From NCBI GenBank assembly GCA_002412425.1, contig DHVB01000031.1, positions 16,657 to 80,656 of the forward strand: 64,000 bases of DNA, given 5' to 3'. The DNA comes from Bacteroidales bacterium UBA5219 (GTDB taxonomy: Bacteria; Bacteroidota; Bacteroidia; Bacteroidales; ML635J-15). The translations under genes and the position numbers were made by a program. The notes below the pieces were generated by a model. It worked only from the letters and a program-made list of their open reading frames with translations. It searched no databases and was not told the origin of the DNA. This document shows, piece by piece, positions 8,750-17,185 of this stretch. Position 1 is the first letter of the stretch; every line of letters starts with the position of its first letter.

Positions 8750-9802
8750 ATGGAAATACAATTTTATACATTATTAAAAGTAGATAATGCAACAAATTCC
8801 GTATCTTTTGAAACTTTTGCTAATACACAGAATATTCAAGATTATATCTGGGAATTAATCAATAATTGTGTTGATAATGAAGGTGATAGAGAATATATTT
8901 TTGAACCAACATTGCAAACAACCAAAAATTATATAGATAACATTATTCAAGATAGTAACAATAGAAATGAAATATGCAAATTATTGGCAGAAAAATTATT
9001 AGTTGTTGAGAATGAAACACAAGAGAGAATTGCTCATTTACAAAAAGAAATTCCAAAGGGAATTCTAATGATATCATTTTCAAAAATGACAGAAATAGAA
9101 TATAAGTTTGTTATTACAAAAGCAGATTATTCAGAATTTTTGGAAGAACTAAGTGGAGATAAAAGAAGTGGATTACCTACTAAAAAGAAAATCTTCAAAT
9201 CATTTATTATGAATGTTTCATCAAATGAGAATGGCGAATTTGAATATGGGAAAATAATCACATATGACTCGAATACCTCAACAAAGGCTGTTTATTGGTG
9301 GAAAACTTTTTTGGAATTAAGTGAAGTAAGAGATAACGAGAAAAATACTTTAACTGCATATAACGCTATAAAGAAAAATATAATTGACCCGTTGCGACGT
9401 ACACATAAACAAGATTATTTGTATTTAAGAAATACTACAATTGGCTATTTTCGGACAGACGGTGATTTTGATATAAACCATTATAAAGATAATATTATTG
9501 GCAGTTACCAACCATTTGATAAATCACTTGATATTAATGAGTTAAAAAAGAAAATTGAAAAACTACCACAAAAAAATAAGTTTGATAATATTTTTCAAAA
9601 AACACCACGAGTAGTAACTGATAAATTCAAAGATGTTATAAAGCTTACAAATGAGATTGATTTAAATTTAAAACAAGATATCTTAAATATTGAACGAATT
9701 ATCAAACCACATGAAGATGGTCAAGGTAATCAATATATTATGATTTTGAGTTCTGAAGGTTATCAGTATGCAGAAGGATTAACAAAAAGTCGAAATGAAT
9801 AA
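8750..9802 (+). CDS. unknown protein with NdpA-like features
   Basis: I cannot assign this 350-residue protein to a known family with certainty. The middle and second half resemble nucleoid-associated protein NdpA (PF04245): KGILMISFSKM and YKFVITKADYSEFLEE, then a KKKIFKSF segment, YDSNTSTKAVYWWKTFLELSEVRDNEKNTL, and an acidic or lysine-rich tail. No membrane segment or signal peptide is seen. Its last 8 bases overlap the next gene, a membrane protein, and an NdpA gene follows 10 bases after that, so the three probably form one operon. Position right after hsdS suggests a defence function, but this is inference. The NdpA resemblance is by eye and needs a profile search. Confidence 0.5.
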   Translation: MEIQFYTLLKVDNATNSVSFETFANTQNIQDYIWELINNCVDNEGDREYIFEPTLQTTKNYIDNIIQDSNNRNEICKLLAEKLLVVENETQERIAHLQKEIPKGILMISFSKMTEIEYKFVITKADYSEFLEELSGDKRSGLPTKKKIFKSFIMNVSSNENGEFEYGKIITYDSNTSTKAVYWWKTFLELSEVRDNEKNTLTAYNAIKKNIIDPLRRTHKQDYLYLRNTTIGYFRTDGDFDINHYKDNIIGSYQPFDKSLDINELKKKIEKLPQKNKFDNIFQKTPRVVTDKFKDVIKLTNEIDLNLKQDILNIERIIKPHEDGQGNQYIMILSSEGYQYAEGLTKSRNE

Positions 9803-11285
9803 TGTATGTCTTAATGTAATTAAACTTTTTTCAACTTCTTTTGAAATAATATCAGAAAAAGAAGATTGCATTCGGTTTATAGCTGAATATCAAATAAATA
9901 ATTTGATGTTACCATCAGAAGCAGAAGTTGCTAATTTGATTAATTCACGCGATAAAATTGCTATATACTTCTTTGAAACAGACGACGCAGAGTCTATTGA
10001 TTATATTTCAACTCAAGCAAATAGTTGGAGTGATTTTATAACCGAATTACAAACAAATAATTTACAACAAGGGAAGATTAAAATTCTTGTTGAAAAAAAA
10101 TTTGGAAATGGGCAGCTATCAATATATGATATTGATAAGTTTACAGAATATATAAATTCACTTTCATTATCTCAGTTTCTTGCTGTTATTAATGAGAGTT
10201 TTAATACATTTTTAATTTTTGAAGTTCAAGATAAAAATTACCTGCAATGGGAAACTAAAACCATAGCTTTTATTGCTATGAATAGTACTTATAATATGTC
10301 CGATATAGGAAATGTTAACAGAACAAATAGAATTAATGAAGCTAGAAGTTTATGCTATTGCGATATTGAAAAATATAAGCTTTTACCTGAGGATTTATTT
10401 TGTTTCCAATTTGATGAGAACAACCTTCTGCAAAAAGCTTTTCATGAAGCATGTATGCTCTATGTGTTTAGTTTCATTCTAGACTATTCTGCAATAAGAC
10501 AAGATATTTATGAATACAAATTAAATGGATTTAGAACTTTAAATGGATTCATTAACACAAAACAGTTGTCTAAAGTCGATATAGATATTAACTCGTGTAA
10601 AACTGTTTACGAAATTTATCAATGGTTATATTCGGGAGGTAACAATATTGATAAAATTAATATCGCTCGAAATATTATTTCATTAAATATAAATCCAACG
10701 ACTTTACGTGTTGAACCTTCCGCATTTGAATCTATTCTTTCTAATTATAAAATATATGAAAAAGAGAATGTAAAACAATATCTACAAGTAAGGAATAAGT
10801 TATCAGAACTATTGATAGATCTTCAAGCAAAAATTTCTGATATTGTTGATTCTTTTATTGGTGATTTTAAGAAGAATATGTTAACATTGATTTCATTTTT
10901 TATTTCAGTGATTGTAATTAGAGTTGTATCCAAAGGTGATTTTATTGGTGGGTTTACAAATGAAATTATCGGACTTTCATTTGTTTTTTTGATAATATCT
11001 ATTGGTATGCTTCTCTATTCTCGTTGGGAGTTAACGAAGAAGATAGATTTATACAATAAGCACTATGACCAAATAAAAGATAGGTATAAAGGAGTTTTAA
11101 GTAGTATTGAGTTAGAAAATATTTTTGACGAATGTGATCCCGAAAAAAATAATAAAAATGAATCTTTTGTAGCAAAACAGAAAAAGCTATATACATGGAT
11201 ATGGTTTTTATCCATCTTTCTACTAATTATATTTTTAGTTGTTGTTTATTTTAAAAATAACGATATATCTATTTGTTGCAAATAA
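9795..11285 (+). CDS. unknown protein with C-terminal membrane segments
   Basis: This 496-residue protein has a long N-terminal part of about 355 residues that I do not recognise, probably cytoplasmic. It is followed by hydrophobic segments near residues 358-373, 382-405 and 455-475 (MLTLISFFISVIVIRV, IIGLSFVFLIISIGMLLY and WIWFLSIFLLIIFLVVVYF). A charged helix lies between the second and third. Its start overlaps the upstream NdpA-like gene by 8 bases and the NdpA gene follows closely, so it likely works with both. Soluble sensor plus membrane partner pairs are common in phage defence, but nothing here proves that role. Confidence 0.55.
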   Translation: MNNVCLNVIKLFSTSFEIISEKEDCIRFIAEYQINNLMLPSEAEVANLINSRDKIAIYFFETDDAESIDYISTQANSWSDFITELQTNNLQQGKIKILVEKKFGNGQLSIYDIDKFTEYINSLSLSQFLAVINESFNTFLIFEVQDKNYLQWETKTIAFIAMNSTYNMSDIGNVNRTNRINEARSLCYCDIEKYKLLPEDLFCFQFDENNLLQKAFHEACMLYVFSFILDYSAIRQDIYEYKLNGFRTLNGFINTKQLSKVDIDINSCKTVYEIYQWLYSGGNNIDKINIARNIISLNINPTTLRVEPSAFESILSNYKIYEKENVKQYLQVRNKLSELLIDLQAKISDIVDSFIGDFKKNMLTLISFFISVIVIRVVSKGDFIGGFTNEIIGLSFVFLIISIGMLLYSRWELTKKIDLYNKHYDQIKDRYKGVLSSIELENIFDECDPEKNNKNESFVAKQKKLYTWIWFLSIFLLIIFLVVVYFKNNDISICCK

Positions 11286-11295
11286 ATCAAATTAT

Positions 11296-12333
11296 ATGTT
11301 ATACACAGAATACATTTCTATAAAAAATACTACATTACACGTAGTCGGGAATAAATTGAATCAGGATAATGTCATATTATCGACAAATAGTATAAGTATT
11401 AATCCTAATATGGAAAAAATTCTATCAGATTATTTCCTCACCCCCTTCACCTCCGAAGAATATTACCAACTCTATCACGAAAGCGATTTGGCTTTAAATG
11501 AAGTTTATACTTACATATCAAAGATTTTCGATGAGCCAGAACAACTTTACGAACAATCGGTAAACTTAGCCAAACATTTATATGAGCAAAGTACGCATCC
11601 CAAAATAAAAGGCGGCGAATTTTATACTGTTTATTTTAAAGATTGTATTTTGGATGGAGAAACCTTAGATGCAGTAGGTTTATTCAAATCGGAGAACAAA
11701 GATACCTTTTTGAAAGTGTTACAACAAAATGGTAATTTCAACTTGGAAAGCGATAAAGGTATTAATATTAAAAAGCTGGACAAGGGTTGCCTAATTTTCA
11801 ACAAAGAACGTGAAAATGGATATGTTGTTGCAGTAGTTGATAATACAAACAAAGGTGTAGAGGCACAATACTGGATTGACGACTTTCTTCACGTTCGCCA
11901 ACGCAAAGACGAATATGCTAATACTCAAAACTTTATGTCATTAGCAAAAAACTTTGTTGTTAAAGAATTGCCAAAAGAATTTGAGGTTTCAAAAGCCGAC
12001 CAAATTGATTTGTTAAACAAGTCGTTACATTTTTTCAAAGAAAAAGACACCTTCGATATCGACGATTTTGCCAACGAGGTAATTTCACAACCCGAAATAA
12101 TTGAAAAATTTTACCAGTATAAGCAGGAGTACGAAAACCAAAGTGATGTCGTTATCGACAATCAGTTTGCTATTTCAGAAGCAGCTCGCAAAAAACAACA
12201 ACGTTCCTACAAGCGTGTTATTAATCTGGATAAAAAAATTCAAATTATAATTTCTGGTAATCGCCAAAACATAGAACAAGGCGAAGACGAACGTGGTAAG
12301 TTTTATAAGGTTTATTATAATAATGAAGATTAG
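11296..12333 (+). CDS. nucleoid-associated protein, NdpA family
   Basis: This matches the NdpA/YejK family (PF04245) as found in Bacteroidota: LHVVGNK near the start, LSDYFLTPFTSEEYYQLYHE, ALNEVYTYISKIFD, YEQSTHPKIKGGEFYTVYF, LDAVGLFKSEN, KLDKGCLIFN and an AQYWIDDFL motif. YejK binds the nucleoid in E. coli; its exact role is unclear. I chose the ATG at 11296 (345 residues) because the conserved domain starts right there and the upstream in-frame ATG at 11239 would overlap the previous gene by 46 bases. It is the third gene of a tight cluster with an NdpA-like and a membrane protein, which is unusual context for this family. Confidence 0.85.
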   Translation: MLYTEYISIKNTTLHVVGNKLNQDNVILSTNSISINPNMEKILSDYFLTPFTSEEYYQLYHESDLALNEVYTYISKIFDEPEQLYEQSVNLAKHLYEQSTHPKIKGGEFYTVYFKDCILDGETLDAVGLFKSENKDTFLKVLQQNGNFNLESDKGINIKKLDKGCLIFNKERENGYVVAVVDNTNKGVEAQYWIDDFLHVRQRKDEYANTQNFMSLAKNFVVKELPKEFEVSKADQIDLLNKSLHFFKEKDTFDIDDFANEVISQPEIIEKFYQYKQEYENQSDVVIDNQFAISEAARKKQQRSYKRVINLDKKIQIIISGNRQNIEQGEDERGKFYKVYYNNED

Positions 12334-12335
12334 GA

Positions 12336-12515
12336 ATGGTAGATGAAAAGGGCAACGTTATTATGATGAAAAAAGAAGAGACAATTACCAAAAAAGATTC
12401 GACAGGAAAAGTTGTATATCGCAAAGAGACACGGCAGGTAAATGGAGTGAATGACCAAACCATTTTAGTCGCCGACATCTTTGCTAAGTGGAAAAAGCAG
12501 GAGTGCATTGCATAG
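12336..12515 (+). CDS. small hypothetical protein (59 aa)
   Basis: A short frame starts two bases after the NdpA stop and encodes a charged 59-residue peptide (MVDEKGNVIMMKKEETITKK...QTILVADIFAKWKKQECIA). It uses codons like its neighbours and has no recognisable domain. It could be a small operon partner or the remnant of a longer gene. The following gene starts 24 bases later. Confidence 0.4.
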   Translation: MVDEKGNVIMMKKEETITKKDSTGKVVYRKETRQVNGVNDQTILVADIFAKWKKQECIA

Positions 12516-12539
12516 TAGGAATTAATATTATTACGTGAA

Positions 12540-13676
12540 ATGAGCAAGTTAATCAAAATAAACGAAGAATATGCGGGGTGGATAAAGGATTTAAGTCTGC
12601 GCTTCCGCCAAAGTCAAATAAAGGCTGCCGTAAAAGTGAACGGCGAGTTATTGAAATTCTATTGGGAACTCGGACGTGATATTGTAGAAAAACAAGTAGA
12701 AAGCAAGTGGGGAGAAGGCTTTTTCAAAAATTTGAGCATGGACTTACAAGAGGCATTACCCGGAGTAAAAGGATTGTCAATACAAAATCTCTATTATACG
12801 AAAAAGTTTTATCTGCTTTATTGTCAATCAAATAAATATTTCCCACAACTTGTGGAAGAATTACAAAAAGCAGGTGATTCTTCAATTTTCCCACAAGCTG
12901 TGGGAAAATTAAAAGAGATGGGGAAATCCTCAAGCTCTTCGCTATTTTCTGAGATACTTGAAGAATTATTGCAAATTCCGTGGGGTCACCATCGCTATAT
13001 TATAGACAAATGCAATGATAACCCCTCAAAAGCATTTTTCTATGTCCGACAAACTATCGCAAACAATTGGAGCCGTGCCATGCTGTTGAATTTTCTCGAT
13101 ACCAACCTGTATGAACGACAGGGTAATGCTGTCACTAATTTCAAGACAACACTTCCAGCAGTGAATAGCGATCTTGCCCAGCAACTTACTAAAGACCCGT
13201 ATTGCTTTGATTTTGTAAGTCTTACAGAACCATTTAAAGAAAAGGAGTTAAAAGATGCCCTATTGCACAACATAACAAAGTTTTTGTTGGAATTAGGAAA
13301 CGGATTTGCTTTCATGGGCAATGAATATAGGCTTAAAGTCGGAGAAACGGAACAGTTTCTTGATCTACTATTTTACAATGTAAACCTCAAAGCATACGTG
13401 GTGGTTGAAGTGAAAACAACTGCCTTTGAACCTGCTCAACTGGGACAATTAAGCTCATATGTATCATGTGTGAACCATTTGCTTAGAAAAAGCGACGACA
13501 ATGCGACCATCGGACTGTTGGTATGTAAAGATAAAGACAATGTGTTTGCCCAATATTCATTGGAAGGTTACAATCAACCTCTTGGAATATCAGAATTTAA
13601 GGTGGATGAAATTTTTCCAAAAGATTTCAAAAGCACACTGCCAAGCATTGAGGACATTGAACGAGAACTATCCTAA
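12540..13676 (+). CDS. DUF1016/YhcG family PD-(D/E)xK nuclease
   Basis: The N-terminal DUF1016 domain is seen as SQIKAAVKVNGELLKFYWELGRDIVEK and GLSIQNLYYTKKFY. The conserved IPWGHHRYIIDKC lies near residue 148. The C-terminal nuclease-like domain contains NEYRLKVGETEQFLDLLFYN and VVVEVKTTAFEPAQLGQL, giving the D...ExK pattern of PD-(D/E)xK enzymes, near residues 262-305. The family is widespread next to restriction systems; its substrate is not settled. Between residues ~100 and 147 the protein has a repeated peptide (YFPQLVEELQK, IFPQAVGKLKE, LFSEILEELLQ) encoded by palindromic DNA (12843-12910), a region that varies between family members as I remember them. Length 378 residues. Confidence 0.88.
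   Translation: MSKLIKINEEYAGWIKDLSLRFRQSQIKAAVKVNGELLKFYWELGRDIVEKQVESKWGEGFFKNLSMDLQEALPGVKGLSIQNLYYTKKFYLLYCQSNKYFPQLVEELQKAGDSSIFPQAVGKLKEMGKSSSSSLFSEILEELLQIPWGHHRYIIDKCNDNPSKAFFYVRQTIANNWSRAMLLNFLDTNLYERQGNAVTNFKTTLPAVNSDLAQQLTKDPYCFDFVSLTEPFKEKELKDALLHNITKFLLELGNGFAFMGNEYRLKVGETEQFLDLLFYNVNLKAYVVVEVKTTAFEPAQLGQLSSYVSCVNHLLRKSDDNATIGLLVCKDKDNVFAQYSLEGYNQPLGISEFKVDEIFPKDFKSTLPSIEDIERELS
12843..12910. repeat. two coding palindromes in DUF1016 gene
   Basis: CCACAA / TTGTGG (12843-12855, one-base loop) is followed by a longer hairpin, AATTTTCCCACA (12884-12895) and TGTGGGAAAATT (12899-12910), perfect over 12 bp with a 3-base loop. Each encodes an FPQxVxxL peptide, so palindrome and peptide repeat together about 45 bases apart. 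Confidence 0.85.
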
Positions 13677-13770
13677 AACTTATAAGATATGACGGTTACA
13701 GAATATAAAAACACTATGGAAGGCAATCTTGCATACAAGCTGCACCTTAGAATTATTAAAAGAAAAAAAA

Positions 13771-13917
13771 ATGTTAAACGAAAATTTATTGGATAACCTT
13801 ATTAAAGAATGTGATGAACTTGTTGCAATATTTACTGCTACAGCGAAAACAGTAAGAAATAAAATAAATGCTAAAAAGAAAAAAAATGAAAATATTGAAG
13901 ATTGTGAATGGGAATAA
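13771..13917 (+). CDS. small hypothetical protein (48 aa)
   Basis: An ATG at 13771 opens a 48-residue frame (MLNENLLDNLIKECDELVAI..., rich in Lys, Asn and Glu) that is probably helical. No family is recognised. A second short frame begins upstream at 13689 in another phase (MTVTEYKNTMEGNLAYKLH). These pieces may be remnants of a small gene lying between the DUF1016 gene and the tandem repeats. Low confidence that either is translated. Confidence 0.25.
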   Translation: MLNENLLDNLIKECDELVAIFTATAKTVRNKINAKKKKNENIEDCEWE

Positions 13918-13927
13918 TAAAGATGGT

Positions 13928-14048
13928 AGATTTCGGATTTCGGATTTTGGATTTTGCAAAGCAGAATTTATTAAAATCTCAAATCAAAAATCCAAAATCA
14001 CAAATCATAAATCAAAAATCACAAATCGTAAATCACAAATCGTAAATC
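13928..14048. repeat. 9-bp tandem repeat array with inverted start
   Basis: The left part has GGATTTYGGATTTT units. The right part is a run of about 9-base units of the form AAATCNNAA (CAAATCATAA, CAAATCGTAA and so on). GATTTTGGATTTT (13943-13955) is the exact reverse complement of 13987-13999, so the array can fold into a long hairpin. It ends at the CorA gene; one possible start codon of that gene (14049) lies at its edge. Confidence 0.8.
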
Positions 14049-14075
14049 ATGCACCAACCAAAACAAAATAAACCA

Positions 14076-15149
14076 ATGAACTTTTTAAATCCTTTTCATT
14101 TCATATCAGTTCTTAATAGAAAAAAGAATGACCCAAAAGAATATATTTTTACGGGAAATTTAAAAATTAATGAATTAGATATTCAGCTTTTTAAGTATAA
14201 CAAGGAAGAATGTGAAGAAATTAAAAACATCTTACCAAAAGACATAAATAAATTTGAAAAAGATGAAAATAATTACTGGCTAAATATTTATGGATTAAGC
14301 GAAACAAACAAAATAGTTTCAATTTGTGAAAAACAAGGCATACATAGCTTAGTAATTCAAGATATTCTTGATGTTAACCAAAGACCTAAATTTCAAGAAT
14401 TTGAAAATTTTTCATTTCTTACATTAAAATCTATTGTTCCTTCTGAAAATGAGATGATTACAGAACAAATAAGTTTTGTTTTTGGCACAAATTATTTAAT
14501 CTCTTTTCAAGAAAGAAGAGCAGACTTTTTTGAACACCTAAGAGTAAGACTAAGAGAAAATAAAGGAATTTTAAGAGAATCAAGTATGGATTACCTGCTT
14601 TATACAATGCTTGAAGCTATTCTTGATAATTATTTTAAAACTCTTACAAAATTAGATGAAGACACTGAAAAATTTAATTTCACCAACACCAAAAAAGAAC
14701 CTTCACCAAATGCACTCGAAATTATAGAAAATAATAAAAAGCTGATTAATTTTATTAAAAAATCTATTCTGCCAATAAAAGAATTTACTCAATTGGTAGA
14801 ACGTGCTGAATGTCAATCTGTTCAAAAAAATAATTTAAAATATTTTGCCGAAATAAAAGATTTATGCCTAACCCTTATCGATAATTGCGATATGATTCTT
14901 TCATCATTAGAAAGTAAATCAAATTTGTTTTTTTCAGTGCAAGGAAATAGAATGAACCAAGTAATGAAAACACTTACAATAGTTTCAACTATATTTATTC
15001 CTTTAACTTTTATTGCAGGCATTTATGGAATGAATTTTTCAAATATGCCAGAACTTAAATGGAAATATGGCTACTTTGCAATATGGATAATTATTATTAT
15101 CGTTTTCTTTACAATGATTATGTATTTTCGTAGAAAAAAATGGTTTTAA
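14076..15149 (+). CDS. CorA-like magnesium/cobalt transporter
   Basis: This belongs to the CorA/2-TM-GxN family of pentameric divalent-cation channels in the inner membrane. A long cytoplasmic N-terminal domain contains LVIQDILDVNQRPKFQEFENF and ends in a stalk helix. The first membrane helix (STIFIPLTFIAGIYGMNF) carries the signature GMN near residue 318, and the second (YGYFAIWIIIIIVFFTMIMYF) is followed by the basic tail RRKKW. I prefer the ATG at 14076 (357 residues); the upstream ATG at 14049 adds nine residues coming from the edge of the tandem repeat. It is not clearly co-transcribed with its neighbours. Confidence 0.9.
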   Translation: MNFLNPFHFISVLNRKKNDPKEYIFTGNLKINELDIQLFKYNKEECEEIKNILPKDINKFEKDENNYWLNIYGLSETNKIVSICEKQGIHSLVIQDILDVNQRPKFQEFENFSFLTLKSIVPSENEMITEQISFVFGTNYLISFQERRADFFEHLRVRLRENKGILRESSMDYLLYTMLEAILDNYFKTLTKLDEDTEKFNFTNTKKEPSPNALEIIENNKKLINFIKKSILPIKEFTQLVERAECQSVQKNNLKYFAEIKDLCLTLIDNCDMILSSLESKSNLFFSVQGNRMNQVMKTLTIVSTIFIPLTFIAGIYGMNFSNMPELKWKYGYFAIWIIIIIVFFTMIMYFRRKKWF

Positions 15150-15216
15150 CAAATTCATTCCCAAATTACTCTCTCAAAACATTTTTTTTACTATTTTTGT
15201 TAAATAAAATAAAGAA

Positions 15217-15666
15217 ATGACAAAAATTAGATTAACAAAAATATTTGAATTCGAAGCAGCACACGCTTTGTACAATTACGATGGCTTATGTCGTAATATT
15301 CACGGACATTCGTACAAACTTGCTGTTACAGTTATTGGAAAACAAAATACAGAACCTAACTCGCCTAAACTCGGTATGGTTATGGACTTTGGCATATTAA
15401 AAAATATTGTCAAAGAAAAAATAGTTGACAAATTCGACCATAGTATTTTATTAAATAAAAAAGAAAATATAAATTCATTTAAAAATGAAAATCCAATGTT
15501 TAATAGAATACATGTATTTGATTTTCAACCTACTGCCGAAAATATGATTTTACATTTTGTTGAAATTATTAAAAAATTATTACCAGAAAATATAAAACTT
15601 CATAGCTTAAAACTTCACGAAACAGCAAGTTCATACGCAGAATGGTATGCTGATGACCAAATTTAA
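15217..15666 (+). CDS. queD: 6-carboxytetrahydropterin synthase / 6-pyruvoyl-tetrahydropterin synthase family
   Basis: QueD converts dihydroneopterin triphosphate to 6-carboxy-tetrahydropterin in queuosine synthesis. The zinc ligands are seen as His16 (FEAAHAL) and the HGH pair at residues 29-31, with Cys25 in the catalytic position. GMVMDFGILK, FDHSILLN, PTAENM and LHETASSYAEW follow in order. The length of 149 residues is slightly above that of short QueD. The M15 peptidase gene starts three bases after the stop, so the two may be co-transcribed although they are functionally unrelated. Other pterin functions within the fold are possible; QueD is the default for bacteria. Confidence 0.9.
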   Translation: MTKIRLTKIFEFEAAHALYNYDGLCRNIHGHSYKLAVTVIGKQNTEPNSPKLGMVMDFGILKNIVKEKIVDKFDHSILLNKKENINSFKNENPMFNRIHVFDFQPTAENMILHFVEIIKKLLPENIKLHSLKLHETASSYAEWYADDQI

Positions 15667-15669
15667 AAA

Positions 15670-16407
15670 ATGATTAAATCTTTTTTATTTTCAATAATAA
15701 TATGTACTACTCTTTTATCATTTACTAAAGTTGATGATAATCAAGATAATACACCTCAAAACAGTAAATTAAACTCATATTCGTATATTGATAAAAATTA
15801 TCTTCTTGGTAAAGTAAAACCTGAAGAAGACAGCATTTTTGTAAAAATTCCAAAAAAATATTGTTTACATAGAACTGAATACATTCATAAAGAAGCTCTT
15901 AAACCTTATCTTGCAATGTATTTTAAAGCAGAAAAACAAGGAATTAACCTAAAAATAGTTTCTGCCTTCAGAAGTTTCAATAACCAAAGGCATATTTGGA
16001 ATAGACAATTTCATGGAAATTCAGATAAAATTACAGTAATTAATTCAATACTTAGATATTCTTCAATGCCAGGAACTTCGCGACACCACTGGGGAACAGA
16101 TATAGATTTATTAAGTGTACATTTAAGATATTTTGAAACAGAAGAAGGCAAAAAAGCTTACCAATGGTTATGTGAAAATGCTTACAAATTTGGATTTTAT
16201 CAAGTTTATACCAATAAACCATATATAGGATACAACGAAGAAAAATGGCATTGGACATATTTACCTGTTTCTAAAATTTATTTAGAAGAATATAAAAAAC
16301 AAATTTCTTACGAAGATATTATTGGATTTAATGGATGTGAATTTGCAGAGAAACTAAATATTATCGAAAATTATGTATTTGCTATTGATAGTGTATTATT
16401 ACGATAA
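15670..16407 (+). CDS. M15B family D-alanyl-D-alanine carboxypeptidase-like protein
   Basis: A VanY-type zinc peptidase predicted to trim peptidoglycan stem peptides in the periplasm. It has an N-terminal hydrophobic segment (FLFSIIICTTLLSFTK) that serves as a signal peptide. The conserved SAFRSFNNQ is near residue 98, the zinc-binding SRHHWGTDIDL is near 136-146, and the second site EKWHWTYLP is near 194, where the Glu and His are expected catalytic and metal residues. The length of 245 residues fits the single-domain form. It lies convergent to birA, with stops two bases apart. Confidence 0.88.
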   Translation: MIKSFLFSIIICTTLLSFTKVDDNQDNTPQNSKLNSYSYIDKNYLLGKVKPEEDSIFVKIPKKYCLHRTEYIHKEALKPYLAMYFKAEKQGINLKIVSAFRSFNNQRHIWNRQFHGNSDKITVINSILRYSSMPGTSRHHWGTDIDLLSVHLRYFETEEGKKAYQWLCENAYKFGFYQVYTNKPYIGYNEEKWHWTYLPVSKIYLEEYKKQISYEDIIGFNGCEFAEKLNIIENYVFAIDSVLLR

Positions 16408-16408
16408 T

Positions 16409-17131
16409 TTATTCCAAAAATTCTATTTCTTTAAAATAAAACTTTTCAATTTTATCAGCTACTTCAACAAGTAAATAACCATAATTATCAACACCACGAA
16501 TTATTCCCTCAAACTCTTGAAATTCTGATTTGAATCTTGATTTTTCTTGATATTTATACAAATTACTCAAATATAAATCTCTAAGAAAATTAAAATCTTT
16601 AAACTTATATTTATCAAAATTTGCTACAATTGTATTTGATAATAATTGAATTTCATCATCAATATTATATTCGATATTTGTTACATTTTTTAAAGAAATA
16701 GGATTTGGTAAATCTTGTGGAAATTTATCTTGATTCAAATTTAAACCTATTCCAATTATCGAGTTGGTAATAATATTGCCTGTAATTGTATTTTCGATAA
16801 GTATTCCAGCAAGTTTTTTGTTTTTTAGATAAATATCATTGGGCCATTTTATTTTGCTTAAAACACCCTTTAAACTCAAATAATCAAAAATACTTAAAGA
16901 AACTATTATGCTTATATTAAAATGTTCATCAGCTTTAAAATTATTAAACAACAACAACGAAAAAGTTAAATTTTTATAATCATCAGAAAACCAAGTATTT
17001 TTACCCATTCCTCGACCTTCTGATTGAGTATTTGTGTAAATTAAAGTATTTTCAAAAACAAGTTTTTTGCTTAATAATTCTTTAGCATACAAATTTGTTG
17101 AATTTACTTTTTCTAATTTTATAATTTTCAT
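16409..17131 (-). CDS. birA: biotin--[acetyl-CoA-carboxylase] ligase
   Basis: BirA activates biotin with ATP and attaches it to the biotin carboxyl carrier protein. The catalytic loop is seen as SEGRGMGKNTWFS near residues 37-49, then LTFSLLL, KWPNDIYLKNKKLAGILIE near 94-112 and GIGLNLN near 126. A small C-terminal domain ends the protein. There is no N-terminal winged helix, so this is a monofunctional ligase, not a repressor, as usual in Bacteroidota. Length 240 residues. Confidence 0.93.
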   Translation of the reverse strand: MKIIKLEKVNSTNLYAKELLSKKLVFENTLIYTNTQSEGRGMGKNTWFSDDYKNLTFSLLLFNNFKADEHFNISIIVSLSIFDYLSLKGVLSKIKWPNDIYLKNKKLAGILIENTITGNIITNSIIGIGLNLNQDKFPQDLPNPISLKNVTNIEYNIDDEIQLLSNTIVANFDKYKFKDFNFLRDLYLSNLYKYQEKSRFKSEFQEFEGIIRGVDNYGYLLVEVADKIEKFYFKEIEFLE

Positions 17132-17185
17132 TATAGGTAACTAAACCCGAATATTGAAATAGATACTTATAAAATATGATTTTTT

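Noticed and set aside
13928..14048. CRISPR array
   Set aside because: The repeat unit is 9 bases with no spacers, and no cas genes are present.
13868..14071. A frame with the peptide KSKITNHKSKITNRKS
   Set aside because: It is only the translation of the 9-bp tandem array.
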